NCBI RefSeq assembly: GCF_023822025.1
Contig: NZ_CP082909.1
Span: 2,036,001 to 2,100,000 of the forward strand
Reading direction: 5' to 3'
Source of the DNA: Endozoicomonas sp. 4G
GTDB taxonomy: Bacteria > Pseudomonadota > Gammaproteobacteria > Pseudomonadales > Endozoicomonadaceae
DNA length: 64,000 nt
The notes below the pieces were generated by a model. The model was given only the letters and a program-made list of their open reading frames with translations. It was not told where the DNA came from and made no database searches. The position numbers were made by a program, and so were the translations under genes. The stretch's first letter is position 1. Every line of letters begins with the position of its first letter. Of this stretch, positions 27,378 through 35,882 are shown in pieces.

Positions 27378-28769
27378 ATGAGAGCCAGACTCAATCTGAC
27401 CGGAATACTGAGTAGTGCCGTGGTACTGACTGCCATGAGTACCCAAATGGTGATGGCCGATGAGCAGGCAGGGCGTGTGGAGGTCAGCCACGCCAACAGT
27501 ACCCGCTTAACCCTGTACCCGGATAAAGCCCTGGTCCGCCAGCAGTTCAATGTGCTGCCCGGACCGGAAGGCACCCTGGTGGTTGAGGGGATGGCCGATG
27601 ACTGGGAAGACGACAGCCTTGAGCTGGAATACCTCAAAGACAAACAAGGCCTGGTGCCCGACAGCCTTACCTGGCACCGAGGTGGGCTGGACCGCGATCA
27701 TCTTTATCACAGGCTGATCGGCAAGTCGGTGGAACTGGTGGGTGGGGGACTGAATGTTCCGGTACAGGGGGTCATGCTTTCTTACGACAGTGGCATGGCA
27801 TTGGTGCAGGGCAGTAATGGTCGACAATACCTGGTGGACTGGAATGATCCGCAAGGCATCAGGCTGGCCTCGCGGGAGCAGGTTTTTCTGGAAAAAGACT
27901 ATCAGACCCGGTTGATAGCACGCTTCCCGAATCTCGATGGCACCGACCAATTGCGTCTGTCCTACATCACGCCTTCCATTCGCTACTCAAGCCATTATCG
28001 AATGACCCTGGATGACAGTGGCAAAGCCCGTATTGAACTGACGGCTCTGCTAAACAACAACACCGAGACCGATTACAGTAACGCAGATGTCAAGCTGATA
28101 GCCGGTGATACCGGACGGCCTGATGTTGGCTATGCCCGTAAAATGGTGAAGATGAATGCTGCCGCCATGTCTGGTCAGGAGAGTCAGCGGGTGGGGGAAG
28201 TGATGGTCATACCCTTGCCACAGGATCAAACGAAACTGACCCCGTTTTCATGGCAGCAGATGACACTCTACAAGGATGACCAGATAGCGCTTGAGCAGTA
28301 CTATCAGTTAGATGTTTATGGTCGTTCGTATTCGGGCAACAGTTCTGACCTTCTCAGACCCAGACTGCATTATCGCTTTAAGGCAGAGCGGGATCTTCCC
28401 GCCGGTAAGGTGAGAATTCTGGAACCTGCCGGCGATGGCACCATGATTATCAGTGGCAATGCCGTGATTCCTCAGACCATCCAGGGGGACTATGCTCATC
28501 TTGCCATGGGGGAAGCCCTGACGGTGCGAGTTGAGAGGAAGCGCCTCGATAGTCAACACAGTGAGAAGAGGCTGGTGAGTCGCTGGCAGACCACCGTATT
28601 CAACGACAGTGATGAAGCAGTGACCGTGATGATCACAGATCGTGATCAGTCTTTGATTAAACTGGAAGACGTGAAAGGCGGTACTCTGGAACAGACCGAT
28701 AGCATCAAGGTTAAAGTCCCCGCTAATGGCAAGAAAACGGTTTCTTATGCTTCGCTGTACACCCGGTAA
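27378..28769 (+). CDS. Exported DUF4139-like protein
   Basis: 463 residues from an ATG preceded by GGGAG 9 nt upstream. The N-terminus (MRARLNLTGILSSAVVLTAMSTQMVMADEQ) is a Sec signal peptide with likely cleavage after VMA. The region SIRYSSHYRMTLDD...LTALLNNNTETDYSNADVKLIAGD resembles the DUF4139 fold core, a beta-rich domain of unknown function. No catalytic motif or membrane anchor is seen, so a periplasmic location is likely. The sirtuin gene starts 5 nt after its stop, which suggests co-transcription. Biochemical role unknown. Confidence 0.8.
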   Translation: MRARLNLTGILSSAVVLTAMSTQMVMADEQAGRVEVSHANSTRLTLYPDKALVRQQFNVLPGPEGTLVVEGMADDWEDDSLELEYLKDKQGLVPDSLTWHRGGLDRDHLYHRLIGKSVELVGGGLNVPVQGVMLSYDSGMALVQGSNGRQYLVDWNDPQGIRLASREQVFLEKDYQTRLIARFPNLDGTDQLRLSYITPSIRYSSHYRMTLDDSGKARIELTALLNNNTETDYSNADVKLIAGDTGRPDVGYARKMVKMNAAAMSGQESQRVGEVMVIPLPQDQTKLTPFSWQQMTLYKDDQIALEQYYQLDVYGRSYSGNSSDLLRPRLHYRFKAERDLPAGKVRILEPAGDGTMIISGNAVIPQTIQGDYAHLAMGEALTVRVERKRLDSQHSEKRLVSRWQTTVFNDSDEAVTVMITDRDQSLIKLEDVKGGTLEQTDSIKVKVPANGKKTVSYASLYTR

Positions 28770-28774
28770 TACTC

Positions 28775-29476
28775 ATGCCTGATTACCCATCTATTGTCGT
28801 TCTGACCGGTGCCGGTATTTCTGCCGAGTCGGGGCTGCGTACTTTCAGGGCTCACGACGGCCTTTGGGAAAACCATCCGGTTGAAGAGGTCGCTACGCCG
28901 GAAGGTTATTATCGCAACCCCGCTTTGGTGCAGGCTTTCTACAATGACCGACGCCAACAACTGACTAAAGTGGCTTGCAATGCTGCCCATAAAGCACTGT
29001 CCGATTTTGAAAAATCCTTTGCTGGCGAGTTTCTGCTGGTCACCCAGAACGTTGACGATTTGCATGCCCGGGCGGGCAGTCAGAACCTGATTCACATGCA
29101 CGGCGAGCTGTATAAAGTCCGTTGTCAGGATACCGGACAGGTTTTTGACTGGTATGACGATTTAACCACTGAAACACTTTGCCCATGTTGTCATCAGGCG
29201 GGCAATTTGAGGCCGCATATTGTCTGGTTTGGTGAAATGCCTTTGGAGATGGATCGTATTTACGAGGCTTTGTCGCACTGTGATCTTTTCGTTTCTATCG
29301 GCACTTCCGGCAATGTATATCCGGCTGCTGGCTTTTTTGAGCAAGCCAAAGCGGCGGGGGCCGAGACCGTTGAGTTAAATCTGGAGCCCGGCTCCAACGC
29401 CTCCCGCTTTGATCGCAGTCTTACCGGGCCTGCTACTGAGTTGGTTCCTGGTTTTTTTAATGCTTTGTTGGCATAG
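28775..29476 (+). CDS. cobB: NAD-dependent protein deacylase (sirtuin, CobB type)
   Basis: Removes acyl groups from lysines using NAD+, giving O-acyl-ADP-ribose and nicotinamide; cytosolic. 233 residues. Motifs: GAGISAESGLRTFR (NAD loop, about 12-25), TQNVDDLH (90-97), catalytic His109 in HMHGEL, a cysteine cluster near 117-139 (C-x18-C-x-CC) and IGTSGNVYPAAGF. Tyr56 and Arg59 in the FYNDRR segment match the Y-x2-R pair that marks class III sirtuins able to remove succinyl and malonyl groups. It starts 5 nt downstream of the DUF4139-like gene, so translation is probably coupled. Confidence 0.95.
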   Translation: MPDYPSIVVLTGAGISAESGLRTFRAHDGLWENHPVEEVATPEGYYRNPALVQAFYNDRRQQLTKVACNAAHKALSDFEKSFAGEFLLVTQNVDDLHARAGSQNLIHMHGELYKVRCQDTGQVFDWYDDLTTETLCPCCHQAGNLRPHIVWFGEMPLEMDRIYEALSHCDLFVSIGTSGNVYPAAGFFEQAKAAGAETVELNLEPGSNASRFDRSLTGPATELVPGFFNALLA

Positions 29477-29539
29477 GTGTACGGCAATATTCGTTTATCT
29501 CCGGGAAGATAACCTGCCATAAAAGTGGTAATCACCGAG

Positions 29540-30370
29540 TCAACTTTGGATATCCTTGTTTTCCTCTTTCTTGATAGGGGGAAGTGGTTGATACTTGTTC
29601 AGTGCTTTTGGCGGCTGATCCGAAGGGTTTTTTTTCTCTTTTGGGTTGGTAGCCAAGGGTGCCAGTTTACTTTTCTGGCTGGGTTTATAATCGGGATGCA
29701 ACGGGCTTGTGCTGTCAAAAGGAGCATCCTGTGATGTTGAGGGTGTAGAGCAGCCAGAGATGGACTCCAGCCTCAATAAGGCTCTGTTTCTGACACCGCT
29801 GCGATGATCACCGGCCACCTTGACATAAGCCGGATAGGCTAAATAATCGAAGAGTTCAGGGTTGATATTGTTGTACCTGGTAAACAGATGCTGAAAATCA
29901 TCGTCCGTATAGACGTTAAGGAGACAGCCCGAATATTCAAACTCGACCCGGCTGGTAGATTTGCCCGGTGAATGTTCCGATAACAAACGCTCGACAATAA
30001 AAGATCGCCCATCCTCTGACCAACTGAACGAAGCCTTTTCCTTGGATTCTGGATGAATCCATACCATTGGCGTCGAATTAAACCGGTAAGTAATCCTGGT
30101 GCCGGGCAGACCCACTGAAACAACAGAGGTAGTGGCAATGTGCTCGGGTGGCCGCACAACAAGATTCAGCGATGACAAGTAGAGCGGCTGTTCGGCTTTA
30201 CCTTTATAAAATTGAGCAAGGCTGGTATATCGTTCAGGTTCAAAAGCAAGGGCAGTTATTAAATTACCGGTAAGTTTCGCCAGAATACCGGGGAGCAACG
30301 CTATGGATGTCTGCGCCGCAACCGGTTGCACCATTGCCATAACAATCAGAAGACTTACAGTTTGTCGCAT
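29540..30370 (-). CDS. Exported protein of unknown function, Lys/Pro-rich tail
   Basis: 276 residues when started at the second methionine, which has AGGTG 6 nt upstream and gives a clean signal peptide (MRQTVSLLIVMAMVQPVAA, cleavage before QTS). An 8-residue longer start is possible. The middle (about 40-195) is ordinary globular sequence (YLSSLNLVVRPPEHIA..., PMVWIHPESKEK, VEFEYSGCLLNVYTDDDF). The last 80 residues are Ser/Pro/Lys-rich and probably disordered. I do not recognise a family. It follows another exported gene on the same strand 181 bp upstream. Confidence 0.7.
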   Translation of the reverse strand: MRQTVSLLIVMAMVQPVAAQTSIALLPGILAKLTGNLITALAFEPERYTSLAQFYKGKAEQPLYLSSLNLVVRPPEHIATTSVVSVGLPGTRITYRFNSTPMVWIHPESKEKASFSWSEDGRSFIVERLLSEHSPGKSTSRVEFEYSGCLLNVYTDDDFQHLFTRYNNINPELFDYLAYPAYVKVAGDHRSGVRNRALLRLESISGCSTPSTSQDAPFDSTSPLHPDYKPSQKSKLAPLATNPKEKKNPSDQPPKALNKYQPLPPIKKEENKDIQS

Positions 30371-30551
30371 CAGAAACACCTGACGTTTTATCAAAAGCAG
30401 TAACTATAGACGTTAAAAATAATTTTGCAGGCAATGCTGCGGGTGGAAGGCTGTTGGAAAAAAATACCAGGTTGCTTGGGTTAAAACTGGCAGCATAAGC
30501 TGTTGCGTACTTATGCTGCAACTGGAGAAAAAGGGAAGCGAATAAAGAAAC

Positions 30552-31823
30552 TCAGAGTCTTATTGGATAAAATATCGAAGTCCTACCCTTGTATCTATAA
30601 TATACAAACACAGCACCGAGGATTATTGCAAGCCCGCCAAATGACGCTCCGGCAGCCGAGCCCCCCCCTCCTGTACTGGTACGATATTTATTAAAGCGTA
30701 AATAAGGATAGTGCTGATCATCATGTTTATCATTGTGTTTGTTCATATTTTTAGTTTCAGTGTGAATTTTAGTTAGCTGATGAATCCCGAACCTATCGAT
30801 CCTGTACTCCAGCAAATATCCTTTTTCATCGCTGAACGAAAAGTAATTCGGCTCCAGGTCAAGATTTAATGTTGCCAGAGCCATCCCCTTTTGATCTTTG
30901 ATAATAATCTGTGTACCAACATTTTCAGGAATAGCCGCTGAGGCGTCTGGCAGTGATTCTCTCGTCGAAGAGGTTATTGATGAAGATTGTGATGATAAAG
31001 ACCGGGTTGGTGAAGGGTTGATTGTTGTATACGTCATTGTACTGGTATCAGGCATGGCAACAGAGGTTATTTCAGACTTTGATTTCCAGGCCACTTCGAT
31101 TGAATAATCCTGCTCCTTTTCCAAACTTAGAATGGATTTGAAGGGCTTACCCCTTTTTGGCAGCAAACCCGGCGACCTGGTGGTATTGTGGGAAGTCAAA
31201 TTAGCATTTATAAAAGTGTCGTTTGAAGTCTGAGCTGAATGAGGTGGTAAAACCGTGCTATTGGTGCCAGAACCATTTGAAACCGGCGTGTCAGACTTAT
31301 TTAAAACGTCCTGCAAATAAATGGGTGCAGCCGTTGAACTCAAAACAGCTTTATCAATAACACTGTCTTCATCCTCTTCATAGTAACCAAGATACAATTT
31401 TGAGGAATCTTCCGGGTTTTCAATTAAAACCAGATGGAACAAAACCTCCTGTAATGAATACCCCCTGAGTGTGTAGTAAAGAAAATCAGACTCTTTACTT
31501 TGAAAGCGGACTTTTGACTCAATTTTGTTTATTGACTGACTCCCACGCAGGGACTGACCCAATGGGTTTACGGAGACAAATATTTTTTTAGCGGTGGTCA
31601 GGGAGTATCCTTTCAAGAATTTTGTGACTTTAACTCCGGTTCCTGATGCTAATCGCGCTTCCCTTTTATCCCTTTCAGAAACAACGTCACCTTCTTCAGG
31701 AACGTCGTACTCATGAGAGTCGTATGGCGACAAACTATTTGCCCTGATCTTATCATTCTCAGCCCAAAGAGAAGAACAAAAAGGTAGCAGCAGAGCCAAA
31801 AGCAGGCTTGAAAGTATCTTCAT
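30552..31823 (-). CDS. Exported Ser/Thr-rich single-pass membrane protein, unknown
   Basis: 423 residues: signal peptide (MKILSSLLLALLLPFCSSLWA), a charged region, a long Ser/Thr/Asn-rich stretch (about 180-310, many NxS/T sequons), a small beta-like region (GTQIIIKDQKGMALATLNLDLEP), a Gly-rich hinge (GGGGSAAGASF), and one hydrophobic helix (GLAIILGAVFVYYRY) followed by a short basic tail. This layout is like a type I membrane protein, unusual in bacteria. No family recognised. It is about 170 bp from the intron insertion site and is unaffected by it. Confidence 0.7.
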   Translation of the reverse strand: MKILSSLLLALLLPFCSSLWAENDKIRANSLSPYDSHEYDVPEEGDVVSERDKREARLASGTGVKVTKFLKGYSLTTAKKIFVSVNPLGQSLRGSQSINKIESKVRFQSKESDFLYYTLRGYSLQEVLFHLVLIENPEDSSKLYLGYYEEDEDSVIDKAVLSSTAAPIYLQDVLNKSDTPVSNGSGTNSTVLPPHSAQTSNDTFINANLTSHNTTRSPGLLPKRGKPFKSILSLEKEQDYSIEVAWKSKSEITSVAMPDTSTMTYTTINPSPTRSLSSQSSSITSSTRESLPDASAAIPENVGTQIIIKDQKGMALATLNLDLEPNYFSFSDEKGYLLEYRIDRFGIHQLTKIHTETKNMNKHNDKHDDQHYPYLRFNKYRTSTGGGGSAAGASFGGLAIILGAVFVYYRYKGRTSIFYPIRL

Positions 31824-31958
31824 AAATTATGGTAACCACCTGAAGAGGTTAAAAAACGAAAAAAGGTTATTGTCCGGACGCAACAGCTTACCCGGATGTT
31901 CAGACGAGTAGCGTAGACGGCGTATTTTTACTTGTCCAATAAAAGGACTCGTGGATTT

Positions 31959-31993
31959 CCCCTCGTTCCCACGCTCTGCGTGGGAATGCATAC
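31959..31993. repeat. Palindromic repeat (stem-loop), copy 1, 5' exon of intron
   Basis: CCCCTCGTTCCCACGC-TCT-GCGTGGGAATGCATAC folds into a 10-bp stem with a TCT loop. The same 35-bp sequence, with one base change, recurs at 37391-37425. The group II intron begins at the next base. Confidence 0.85.
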
Positions 31994-33850
31994 GTGTGCC
32001 GAGCATGTCACACAGCTTGGGGGTGAAAGTCCCCTGTCCAGCCAGATGAGGGCGAAGGACTAGTGAAGCACAAGGTTTGTATCGTGAGGTGCAGGCTGAA
32101 GGCAGTGTGGAGCAAAACCGCGAGCCGACGAACAGAAATCAGATATGAGGCTGTTTGCGTGAGGACGAGTCAGCGTATGATGACGAAGTCCATACTCATC
32201 CGGACATTCAGGCAGTAGATCTGGCGGTTGTGCGGCGAAGGCGGTGTGACTTACCTCGGGAGGTCTGTGTGGTGTCTGATATTTCGGACTGAGGTCATCG
32301 TAAGGTGACTTGACCGCCACACAGAAGTCAGCAGATGGCATAGTAGCTGGCGTATGTCAGTGAAGGCCTGAACGGTACAGAGTGGTGAGTAGTTTCTGTT
32401 ATTCGATACACTGGACGCAGACAAATCCAGCAAACACTGGAACTCATGCCAAGTGGTCACGGCGGAACCGGAGGCTGCAAGGCTATGAGAGCTGAGGTCG
32501 TGTCGGTATCACAGGATTACGAAAGCCCGGCGGGTGGTACTAGACTGATGGAGCGTATCGCCAACCCCAATAATTTAACAAGAGCCTTTCAGCGAGTTAA
32601 ACGCAATAAAGGCGCAGCAGGGATCGACCGTATGACAGTGGAAGGGTTGTACACCCATCTACAAGAACATGGTCATGAACTGCGACAATGTCTTTTGCAG
32701 GGAGAATGGCGTCCTGCTCCCGTAAGGCGAGTACTGATTCCCAAACCGGACGGAGGAGAAAGGCAGTTGGGTATACCAATCGCCTTAGACCGAATGGTGC
32801 AGCAAGCGATACAGCAAGTATTGCAGGCCGAGTGGGAACTAAGGTTCTCATCTTTCAGTTACGGGTTCAGGCCGAACCGGTCAGCTCATCAGGCGATTAA
32901 TCAGGCTCAGTCGTATATCCGAGAAGGATATAACTGGGTTGTGGACATTGACCTGTCGAAATTCTTCGATCGGGTTAACCATGATCGACTGATGGCAAAA
33001 CTGGCAGTTCACACAGATGACAAGGATGTATTACGTTTAATTCGACGATTCCTACAGTCCGGAGTGATGGAGAACGGGCTGGTAAAACCGCAGACGGAAG
33101 GAGTGCCTCAGGGAGGGCCGCTCTCACCTGTGTTGTCTAACATCGTACTGGATGAACTCGATAAAGAGTTAGAAAAGCGTGATTTACGATTTGTACGTTA
33201 CGCTGATGACTGTCGGGTGTTTGTGCGAAGCAAGAAAGCAGGCGAGAGAGTGATGGCAAGTTTGACTCGTTACATCGAAAGTAAGCTGAAGCTGAAAGTC
33301 AACGTTGCGAAAAGTGCAGTTGACAAGGCATGGAGGCGGGCGTTCCTGGGATACAGCTTTACCAGAGATGGCAGGAAGAAGCTGGCAGATAAAACCTGCA
33401 AGCGGTTCAGGGACAAGGTCAAACAACTAACCCGCAAAGGCGGGCGGTCACTGGAGCAGAGATTGGAGTCTCTGAATCGCTATTTACGGGGCTGGAAGAA
33501 CTACTTTCGAGAAGTTGAAACCCGTTCGGAGTTTGAAAACTTTGACTGCTGGATCAGGCGACGATTGAGAAGTTTGCTCTGGTATCAATGGAAGAAAAGT
33601 CCGAAGCGATATGCGGAGCTAAGAAGGCGAGGAGTCAGTGAAGAGCTGACGAGGCAGACAGTAGGATCGAGCAAAGGGTACTGGCGGATAAGCCGGAGTC
33701 CTGCGCTGCACTTAGCATTGCCGAATAGTTGGTTCGATGAATTAGGTTTGATTAGATTATTGGCTGCTTAACTGACCGAAACGCCAGTACGGACCCGTAT
33801 GCTGGGTGTTGTGGGAGGAGCGTAGCTGTGAGGCTACGCCCTATCCCGAT
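31994..33850 (+). mobile_element. Group II intron (IIC-like), complete
   Basis: The 5' end GTGTG (31994) follows the group II GUGYG rule. The 3' end lies after a domain V-like hairpin (about 33778-33815) and a domain VI-like stem (GCGTAGC/GCTACGC, about 33815-33838) and finishes in CCCGAT. Both ends are confirmed by comparison with the empty site at 37391-37435: 5' exon ...GGGAATGCATAC and 3' exon CTCACCTGAC are contiguous there. The stretch 31994-32445 has no gene and is the structured intron RNA (domains I-III). Insertion directly after a stem-loop and an ORF without endonuclease domain match group IIC habits. Confidence 0.9.
32446..33771 (+). CDS. ltrA: Group II intron reverse transcriptase/maturase
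   Basis: 441 residues; multifunctional intron-encoded protein that helps splicing and copies the intron into DNA. Reverse-transcriptase blocks are visible from about 38 onward (ANPNNLTRAFQRVKRNKGAAGIDRM, VLIPKPDGGERQLGIP, YGFRPNRSAHQAI, DIDLSKFFDRVNHDRL, GVPQGGPLSPVLSNIVL) with the catalytic YADD at 252-255. A maturase-type domain follows (FLGYSF..., SLNRYLRGWKNYFR). No HNH endonuclease domain follows. The ORF appears intact, so the intron may be active. The exact start is uncertain; a later ATG (LMERIANPNN) is an alternative. Confidence 0.93.
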   Translation: MPSGHGGTGGCKAMRAEVVSVSQDYESPAGGTRLMERIANPNNLTRAFQRVKRNKGAAGIDRMTVEGLYTHLQEHGHELRQCLLQGEWRPAPVRRVLIPKPDGGERQLGIPIALDRMVQQAIQQVLQAEWELRFSSFSYGFRPNRSAHQAINQAQSYIREGYNWVVDIDLSKFFDRVNHDRLMAKLAVHTDDKDVLRLIRRFLQSGVMENGLVKPQTEGVPQGGPLSPVLSNIVLDELDKELEKRDLRFVRYADDCRVFVRSKKAGERVMASLTRYIESKLKLKVNVAKSAVDKAWRRAFLGYSFTRDGRKKLADKTCKRFRDKVKQLTRKGGRSLEQRLESLNRYLRGWKNYFREVETRSEFENFDCWIRRRLRSLLWYQWKKSPKRYAELRRRGVSEELTRQTVGSSKGYWRISRSPALHLALPNSWFDELGLIRLLAA

Positions 33851-33860
33851 CTCACCTGAC

Positions 33861-34286
33861 TGATATGGCAAGAGTTTTCCGGACACTTTTTCACGCTGCC
33901 TCGGCAAGTTTCTGTTCATACTTAAACGGTGCCAGGTAGCCATTGTTTGAGTGCTTTCTCTGGCGATTGTAAAACACTTCGATATACTCAAAAATTTCTT
34001 GCTGTGCCTCCTCCCTCGTCTGAAAACCTTCATGATGAATCAGCTCTGTTTTCAGAGTGCGGGAGAAACTTTTAGCTATAGCGTTGTTCCAACAGTTACC
34101 CTTGTGACTCATGCTGCAAGTGAAGTTATTAACCCTCAGGAGCTTCTGGTACCGATCTGAAACATTCTGGCTACCAGGGTCGCTATGGACCAGCAAGCCT
34201 GCGCTGGGTCTTCGCCTCCACATTGCCATCTCCAGAGAGTCTGTAACCAGCGTGGCTGTCATCCTGCTTCAGGTGGCTGTTTCTCA
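33861..34286 (-). mobile_element. IS3-family insertion sequence remnant
   Basis: One end is visible: TGATATGGCAAGAGTTTTCCGGACA at 33861 resembles the TG...GGACA termini of IS150-like elements and directly abuts the intron's 3' exon. The other end is missing; the element stops against the 3' end of the dehydrogenase gene. Only the last third of the transposase is left. Confidence 0.7.
33891..34262 (-). pseudogene. IS3-family transposase (OrfB) C-terminal fragment
   Basis: 123 residues covering the end of an rve integrase-core domain: VHSDPGSQ holds the second catalytic Asp, followed by SMSHKGNCWNNAIAKSF and FYNRQRKHSNNGYLAP. The third catalytic residue, the Glu usually found just before SF in this block, is Lys (AIAKSF). 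The N-terminal half and OrfA are absent, and upstream codons run into stops. Inactive remnant. Confidence 0.85.
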
Positions 34287-35231
34287 TCAGCTGACAATAT
34301 TGACTGGCTTCTTTCCTGTTACCGCTAACAAGGCATTTTTAGCCGCTTTCTTTCTTTGCTCCTGTCCTGATTCATAAGAGTGGTAAGCTGCATGAGGATT
34401 AATGATTAAGCGTCCTGCTAACCAAGGTTCATTCCTTCTCCATGAGTCATATATTGCGTGAGGTTGGGGCGGCTCTTCAGGGAGTACATCCAGAGCAACA
34501 TAACTCAGGTGATGGCTTTTAAGTGCTTGATAAATCACTTCGATATCTTGCACTAGCTGTCCTCTTGCAGTGTTGATCAGGCTGGCACCCGGTTTCATTT
34601 TGTTTATAAATTCTTGATTTACCATGCCCATAGTGTGTTTGTTTAAAGGGCAATGCAGGCTAACCATGTCGCTAGTGCTGAGTAGTTCGTCAAGGCTATA
34701 ACAGCGGCTTGTGTTATGCACTTTATCGTAGCCTTCGGCTATATTAGGATCAAAGAATTGAGTTTGATAACCAATTGCCTGACAGTTTTTTAACGTCAAA
34801 CTTCCAATACGACCAAGGCCTATAAAACCTACTTTAATTGAGGAGGTGCGCTTAATGCCCGGCATTACATTTTCTTGCCAACCTTTTCTGTAATGAGGGG
34901 CGAGTGCATTATAGCGCGTGACTCCACGTGCTCCATTAAGCAGCATAGCTGTGGCAGTATCAGCTACCTCCTCGGTACAGTAATCAGGATTATTACACAC
35001 CGTAATCCCTCTTTTTCTACATGCTTCCAGATCGATTTTGTCAAAGCCTACTCCATAACGAATGATCACCTCTGCATGAGGAAAGTCATTAAGAAATTCT
35101 TCATCTACTATTTGATGCCAAACTAGTAAGACGGTAATGTTTTTTTGTGGTTCGCTAACTAAGAAATCACCAAGGATTTTTTTCTCTATGCTAGCGTTAA
35201 CGATTCTGTCGGTAATAAATACTTTATTCAT
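34287..35231 (-). CDS. D-isomer-specific 2-hydroxyacid dehydrogenase (CtBP-like)
   Basis: 314 residues; interconverts a 2-oxoacid and a D-2-hydroxyacid with NAD(P)(H). Rossmann motif GLGRIG at 138-143 with the acidic residue further on (FFDPN). Catalytic Arg223 (NTARG), Glu252 (LDVLPEEPP) and His280 (INPHAAYHS) are all present, so the enzyme should be active; substrate unknown. Its ATG overlaps the TGA of the preceding FAH-like gene in ATGA, showing translational coupling. An IS remnant abuts its 3' end. Confidence 0.88.
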   Translation of the reverse strand: MNKVFITDRIVNASIEKKILGDFLVSEPQKNITVLLVWHQIVDEEFLNDFPHAEVIIRYGVGFDKIDLEACRKRGITVCNNPDYCTEEVADTATAMLLNGARGVTRYNALAPHYRKGWQENVMPGIKRTSSIKVGFIGLGRIGSLTLKNCQAIGYQTQFFDPNIAEGYDKVHNTSRCYSLDELLSTSDMVSLHCPLNKHTMGMVNQEFINKMKPGASLINTARGQLVQDIEVIYQALKSHHLSYVALDVLPEEPPQPHAIYDSWRRNEPWLAGRLIINPHAAYHSYESGQEQRKKAAKNALLAVTGKKPVNIVS

Positions 35232-35599
35232 TTGTACTTTTTAATTTTATTTTGAAGATCTCTCAAGGTTAAATCGAGAGCAAGACCTATTCCTCTGATG
35301 CTGTAACTTTTAGGGGTTACTCCCTCACCGATCAAGACGGAGATCTCCAGTTCATGATGAACTTCACCATACTCATTAGGAAGGTTGAGATTTCCTGAAA
35401 AAGGTACCTGAGAAGAGAATGGTTTTATGAACAATAATGGAGATTGAGAGACCTCATTGTTAAGCTCTTTAACGTGATCCAGGTAGTTTCTACCTACACA
35501 AATAATCTTTCCAACTGCGCTGCCGGATGGTTTTTTACTTGTAATTGGGATCATAGTTTTTTTATCCCTGCTATTGTTCACTTTTATTAGGTGAGCCAT
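35228..35599 (-). pseudogene. Truncated FAH-family hydrolase (fumarylpyruvate hydrolase-like)
   Basis: 123 residues against about 200-220 for the small FAH-family enzymes. Preserved: GKIICVGRNYLDHVKEL, PLLFIKPFSS, the metal-binding HHELEISVLIGE and the Asp of LDLTLRDLQ. After DLQ the product ends NKIKKYK and stops, so the second half of the fold is gone. The stop overlaps the start of the dehydrogenase gene. It is probably non-functional as an enzyme, though kept in frame and perhaps translated for coupling. Either ATG 35599 or ATG 35554 could be the start. Confidence 0.7.
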
Positions 35600-35715
35600 T
35601 CTTTTAGGATGGTCAGAGCGAATGTATAGGTTATTAACTCGGCTGTCAAAAATATTACTTCTGACGTCTATACAACCTACAGGAAGTATAAAATTTGTAC
35701 AGATAAAAGCCTGTT

Positions 35716-35882
35716 AGTCATCAAATTATCATCAAACTGAAACCCTTCTTACATCACTCTGACTTATTTCTTTCATAGCATGTGTTCGCGAAAAATAGCC
35801 CACGAGAAACGGGAGCACGTGTGAAAGTTCTGAGTTTGATACCGGTGATTGTTTTTCACTATTGCTGAGTGGTTACGAGGAT
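35716..35882 (+). repeat. 167-bp direct repeat, copy 1
   Basis: Almost identical to 37508-37675, which is the upstream region and first codons of the small lipoprotein gene before the phospholipase C. Differences seen are one T fewer in a T-run and TAC for TGC. The copy ends at the protease stop codon. It fills most of the otherwise empty stretch 35600-35881. Confidence 0.93.
35821..35868 (+). pseudogene. Frameshifted lipoprotein gene fragment
   Basis: Copy of the first codons of the gene at 37613 (MKVLSLIPVIV). One T is missing from the T-run, so translation shifts and stops after FHYC. The lipobox cysteine codon is also changed (TGC to TAC). Duplication debris. Confidence 0.8.

Noticed and set aside
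29480-29520. TTATCT-CCGGGA-AGATAA as terminator of cobB
   Set aside because: The stem is short and AT-rich and no T-run follows; not strong enough to list as a terminator.
32060-32445. Small open frames in the first part of the group II intron
   Set aside because: They fall in the structured intron RNA and carry no recognisable protein motif.
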